Assembly (NCBI GenBank): GCA_036378995.1
Contig: DASUVJ010000040.1
Span: 1 to 39,396 of the forward strand
Source: DASUVJ01 sp036378995
GTDB lineage: Bacteria; Patescibacteriota; Saccharimonadia; Saccharimonadales; Saccharimonadaceae
Length of the DNA stretch: 39,396 nt
Direction: 5' to 3'
In this document: positions 37,517 through 39,396 of the stretch, piece by piece
Layout of the letters: every line of letters starts with the position of its first letter
How positions within the stretch are numbered: the first letter of the stretch is position 1
Notes under the pieces: model-generated
Databases searched by the model: none
Told to the model about the DNA's origin: nothing
The model's input: only the letters and a program-made list of their open reading frames with translations
Made by a program: the position numbers and the translations under genes

Positions 37517-38509
37517 ATGGATAATAGCAGAAGTGCAAAAATTAAGCGCGCCCACCGCAAGCTGATTAATACGTCCGCTTCTAAGACAAAGAAGTGCTAC
37601 ATAATAAGATGCTCTAATCCTACGATTAAAGCACACTCCATATCTAACAAACGGCTTCTCTTGAAGATCGCAGAGAACGGTGAGGTTATGTACTTTAACA
37701 AAGACGGCGGATCGATCGGTGAGCTAGTAAAGACTGGTAGGGGTATCGCGACTGTATTTAATGGTTTCTGTGGTGAACATGATAAGGTGTTTCATCCCAT
37801 TGATAATGAAGACTATGTTCCAGGTAATAAAGAACAGGAATACTTGTTTGCCATGCGAGCCGCCGCAAAAGAATACACTACAAGACAAACTGTAGGCAAT
37901 GCGCTCGCTGTTCGTGACACGGATGATGTACCGGATGAGGTAAAAGAATTTCCTATTGCTGACGAAATGGTTGAGCTCTTTGAAGAATTTCGCAAAGGTT
38001 TTGATGTTGGAACAAATGACCAAGCTATTTATCGGGGAATCTTTAACGATACACTCATTAAATCAAAGTTTAATGTTATTCAAACCTCTGTAATTGTTGC
38101 AGATGGAGAATTGCCGGTGGCTGTAAGCGGGTCCTTTAATATGGAATTAGATATCGAAGGCAATCTTATTAATGATGTCAGTAATGCTGCTCTTAGTACA
38201 AAAATGAAACCTTGCTTTATGACGGTCTTTCCTCAGAATGGCAGGACGTACTGCTTGGTGTCATACCTCCGAAAAGATCGGGCAGACTACGAATTTCTAA
38301 ACGCGATAAATAATATGGACAATGTATTTAAACAAACCGTTATTTCGAATCTTACGGCTGGGTATGTGGAGAATTTTGTTGCCAGCCCCACCTACTGGAA
38401 TGGCTTAGATAGTGAAGTTCGAAGGGCTTATGCCGACATTTTTGGCGTGAGCTTTAAAAAACGGTATGTTCACTTCCTCACTGATAAGAACTTCAATTTA
38501 TTTCCGTAG
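37517..38509 (+). CDS. Protein with HNH-like zinc-binding site, unknown function
   Basis: The 330-residue soluble protein has an N-terminal metal-site pattern: C27-x4-C32-x7-H40 (KKCYIIRCSNPTIKAHSIS) and C85-x2-H88-x4-H93 (GFCGEHDKVFHPID). The AHSIS segment and the later C-x2-H-D motif resemble zinc sites of nuclease-like or defence-associated proteins; I cannot name the family. The rest is mixed alpha/beta without catalytic motifs I recognise. The start is immediately after the G5/Excalibur stop, so it is co-transcribed. The body is AT-richer than the upstream gene, hinting at a different origin. Confidence 0.75.
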   Translation: MDNSRSAKIKRAHRKLINTSASKTKKCYIIRCSNPTIKAHSISNKRLLLKIAENGEVMYFNKDGGSIGELVKTGRGIATVFNGFCGEHDKVFHPIDNEDYVPGNKEQEYLFAMRAAAKEYTTRQTVGNALAVRDTDDVPDEVKEFPIADEMVELFEEFRKGFDVGTNDQAIYRGIFNDTLIKSKFNVIQTSVIVADGELPVAVSGSFNMELDIEGNLINDVSNAALSTKMKPCFMTVFPQNGRTYCLVSYLRKDRADYEFLNAINNMDNVFKQTVISNLTAGYVENFVASPTYWNGLDSEVRRAYADIFGVSFKKRYVHFLTDKNFNLFP

Positions 38510-38516
38510 CGATAGA

Positions 38517-38627
38517 ATGCTTCCTGTGTTTAATCCGAGTTTGCAGCTGCCACTGCGCATTGCACAGTATTTTGAAGTGCCGATTGAAACGTTCTCTTCG
38601 TTAAAAGAATTTGAGTGGATAAAATAG
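38517..38627 (+). pseudogene. Remnant of an XRE-family HTH regulator (C-terminal end)
   Basis: The 36-codon frame reads NPSLQLPLRIAQYFEVPIETF followed by a short tail ending in KEFEWIK. The pattern N-P-S-L-x-L-x-L-x-I-A-x-x-F-x-V-P-(I/V)-E is the end of the helix-turn-helix domain of many small XRE/YgzD-like regulators, but the recognition helix and N-terminus are missing. It appears to be a truncated gene just after the zinc-site protein. It might instead be a chance tail. Confidence 0.6.
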
Positions 38628-38636
38628 GGCTATATG

Positions 38637-38675
38637 GAAGTGCCCCGCGGTCTCGCGCGAGGCCGGGGGCACTTC
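38637..38675. repeat. Long GC-rich hairpin 1
   Basis: GAAGTGCCCC (38637-38646) pairs perfectly with GGGGCACTTC (38666-38675). Inside, CGGTCTC/GAGGCCG continues the stem with one G-U pair and a four-base loop. Total stem is about 17 bp. Confidence 0.85.
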
Positions 38676-38680
38676 ACGGG

Positions 38681-38697
38681 AGACGCGCGGGGCGTCT
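38681..38697. repeat. GC-rich hairpin 2
   Basis: AGACGC-GCGGG-GCGTCT, a six-base-pair stem with a five-base loop. Confidence 0.7.
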
Positions 38698-38701
38698 GTA
38701 C

Positions 38702-38718
38702 CGGCTCTTAGCGAGCCG
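38702..38718. repeat. GC-rich hairpin 3
   Basis: CGGCTC-TTAGC-GAGCCG, a six-base-pair stem with a five-base loop, directly after the stop of the minus-strand zinc-ribbon ORF. It could be part of its 3' end. Confidence 0.7.
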
Positions 38719-38735
38719 AAGTCATCAATGTGCTC

Positions 38736-38963
38736 TTAGGAGCAGTTGGGGCATTTGCCGTTGGCTGGCAGCTCCATGTTGCAACACATTGGGCGCCTTG
38801 CCGCGGGCTTGTTGCTCGTCACGGGGCCGGACTTGGAAGAGCTCCTGCTGCGGGGCCCCTTCTTGCCTCCGGGGATGGCACGGTCACTGTCCGCTCGGAC
38901 GACCCTGCCGTTTTTATCGTGCCTGAATTTGACCACGAATCGCTCCGTTCCTCGGTGCTGCAC
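38736..38963 (-). CDS. Small basic protein with C-terminal zinc-ribbon-like cysteines
   Basis: The 75-residue frame from GTG 38963 is rich in Arg, Lys and Ser (GGKKGPRSRSSSKSG) and ends MCCNMELPANGKCPNCS, giving CC-x9-CxxC, a plausible metal site. No family recognised. It is GC-rich, unlike its neighbours. Support: a very good minus-strand promoter (TTGATT-17-TATAAT) 42 bases upstream and strong hairpins just after the stop. No ribosome site is visible before the GTG. It could be an untranslated structured RNA instead; the coding call is tentative. Confidence 0.5.
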   Translation of the reverse strand: MQHRGTERFVVKFRHDKNGRVVRADSDRAIPGGKKGPRSRSSSKSGPVTSNKPAARRPMCCNMELPANGKCPNCS

Positions 38964-39004
38964 AATGGGTGATGGTTACAGATCTGCAGGTTGCAGAGAG
39001 CTAT

Positions 39005-39033
39005 ATTATAACATCTATATCTTTTTAAATCAA
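39005..39033 (-). promoter_or_regulatory. Near-consensus promoter of the GC-rich block
   Basis: On the minus strand TTGATT (39033-39028), 17-base spacer, extended TG-T-TATAAT (39010-39005). Transcription would begin near 38998 and run into the zinc-ribbon ORF and the hairpins. Confidence 0.7.
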
Positions 39034-39053
39034 TTTTTAGAGAAAAGAAAAGA

Positions 39054-39080
39054 CCCCCACGCGAGAGTGAGGGGATTTTA
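39054..39080. terminator. Probable bidirectional terminator
   Basis: CCCCCAC (39054-39060), loop GCGAGA, GTG-A-GGGG (39067-39074), with ATTTTATT on the plus side and a T-rich run on the minus side. It suits the minus-strand gene at the right edge. Confidence 0.6.
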
Positions 39081-39224
39081 TTGGTAGAAGCGCTATTAAT
39101 CACTTGGAGCCAGGTAAAATGTCAACTGATTGTAGCATCTGAAATATACCAGAGTATGAATCACCCACCTCACACAGTCATCAGTAGCAGTGACAGAACT
39201 ATAAATAAGTACCCTTATTAAATA
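39081..39224. other. Intergenic stretch without recognisable features
   Basis: AT-rich spacer. A minus-strand TTGACA (near 39125) followed by a weak TGATTA can be seen, but it would only lead into the adjacent terminator. No ORF or RNA gene is supported. Confidence 0.4.
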
Positions 39225-39396
39225 TTAGTCCCTAAGAGCTTTACGCCAAAGTTTCCACTGTTTTGCTTGTTCTTTTTGGTAATCTTCGTCAAATATCAAA
39301 TCAACTTCCTTTTTTAATCTCTCTTTGTTTTCCTGCTGGGCTTTTGTTAAAGCAGTCCAATCAGGCAAATAATTGTTGAAAATGTTGTCTAACGCC
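39225..39396 (-). CDS. Partial AT-rich gene, C-terminal 56 residues only
   Basis: Frame open from the window edge to a TAA at 39225. The visible tail is charged and helical: Lys/Glu/Gln-rich, with KAQQENKERLKKEVDLIF and ending KLWRKALRD. No family recognised. Its AT-rich codons differ strongly from the GC-rich block 250 bases away and from the rest of the window, suggesting acquired DNA. The start lies outside the window. Confidence 0.6.
   Translation of the reverse strand, partial: ALDNIFNNYLPDWTALTKAQQENKERLKKEVDLIFDEDYQKEQAKQWKLWRKALRD

Noticed and set aside
38615..38926. Plus-strand ORF through the GC-rich block
   Set aside because: It is Arg/Ala/Gly/Cys-rich in a way typical of GC-rich shadow frames. 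It starts inside the XRE remnant and has no ribosome site.
39115..39135. Minus-strand TTGACA as a promoter
   Set aside because: The downstream hexamer is poor and transcription would run straight into a terminator.

Overview
The window reads as a chromosomal segment of a Patescibacteria/CPR bacterium, most likely Candidatus Saccharibacteria (TM7) or a close relative. The basis is gene content and style: small tightly packed genes, many short membrane proteins without recognisable homologues, a short MurC, a single-domain TsaC, a large surface-glycan cluster, and no amino-acid, nucleotide or fatty-acid biosynthesis genes. UGA works as a stop (for example tsaC ends in TGA overlapping the GTG of trmB), so this is genetic code 11, not code 25 of Gracilibacteria/SR1. 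The taxonomic assignment is inference; no rRNA is present.

Layout. 1-2.8 kb: housekeeping genes (tsaC, trmB, MazG-type pyrophosphohydrolase, murC on the minus strand). 2.8-6.5 kb: MFS transporter, small membrane or secreted proteins, an FtsB/DivIC-like protein and two CAU-anticodon tRNAs, one of them the initiator. 6.5-8.9 kb: minus-strand operon of a six-helix membrane protein, a free-standing ATP-cone protein and a flavoprotein disulfide reductase homologue that lacks the redox cysteines. 9.0-10.7 kb: 49-codon ORF with a strong promoter, YggT-like protein, Crp/Fnr regulator, small secreted protein. 10.7-20.0 kb: minus-strand surface-glycan operon (flippase, fused GT2-GT4, pyruvyltransferase, two large GT-C-like membrane proteins, small membrane protein). 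20.0-24.0 kb: secreted protein with 30-residue repeats, SGNH hydrolase, Ogt, a possible ADP-ribosyltransferase-fold protein, SPW-repeat and SnoaL-like proteins. 24.0-29.6 kb: plus-strand run with three alpha/beta hydrolases, an MMPL transporter and a DUF4385 protein. 29.6-31.1 kb: membrane GT2 with a small helper. 31.2-35.6 kb: two membrane proteins, then a PadR - (HAAS-like + pentapeptide) - ABC ATPase - ABC permease operon. 35.6-38.5 kb: DoxX-like protein, an unknown protein, a G5/Excalibur surface protein and a zinc-site protein. 38.5-39.4 kb: an XRE regulator remnant, a GC-rich block with three strong hairpins and a small zinc-ribbon ORF, then an AT-rich partial gene. This last stretch looks like the edge of an acquired island.

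A recurring regulatory theme was found by eye. At least eight genes have a -10 hexamer followed by exactly six bases and then ATG (starts at 32, 1244, 2823 minus, 20765, 22839 minus, 25086, 32669, 36148). This is the geometry of leaderless transcripts and it fixes several start codons downstream of the longest-ORF start. The glycan cluster is internally coherent: a polyprenyl-phosphate-sugar synthase-type GT2 would supply lipid-linked sugar to the GT-C enzymes, with a flippase and a pyruvyl-decorating enzyme alongside.
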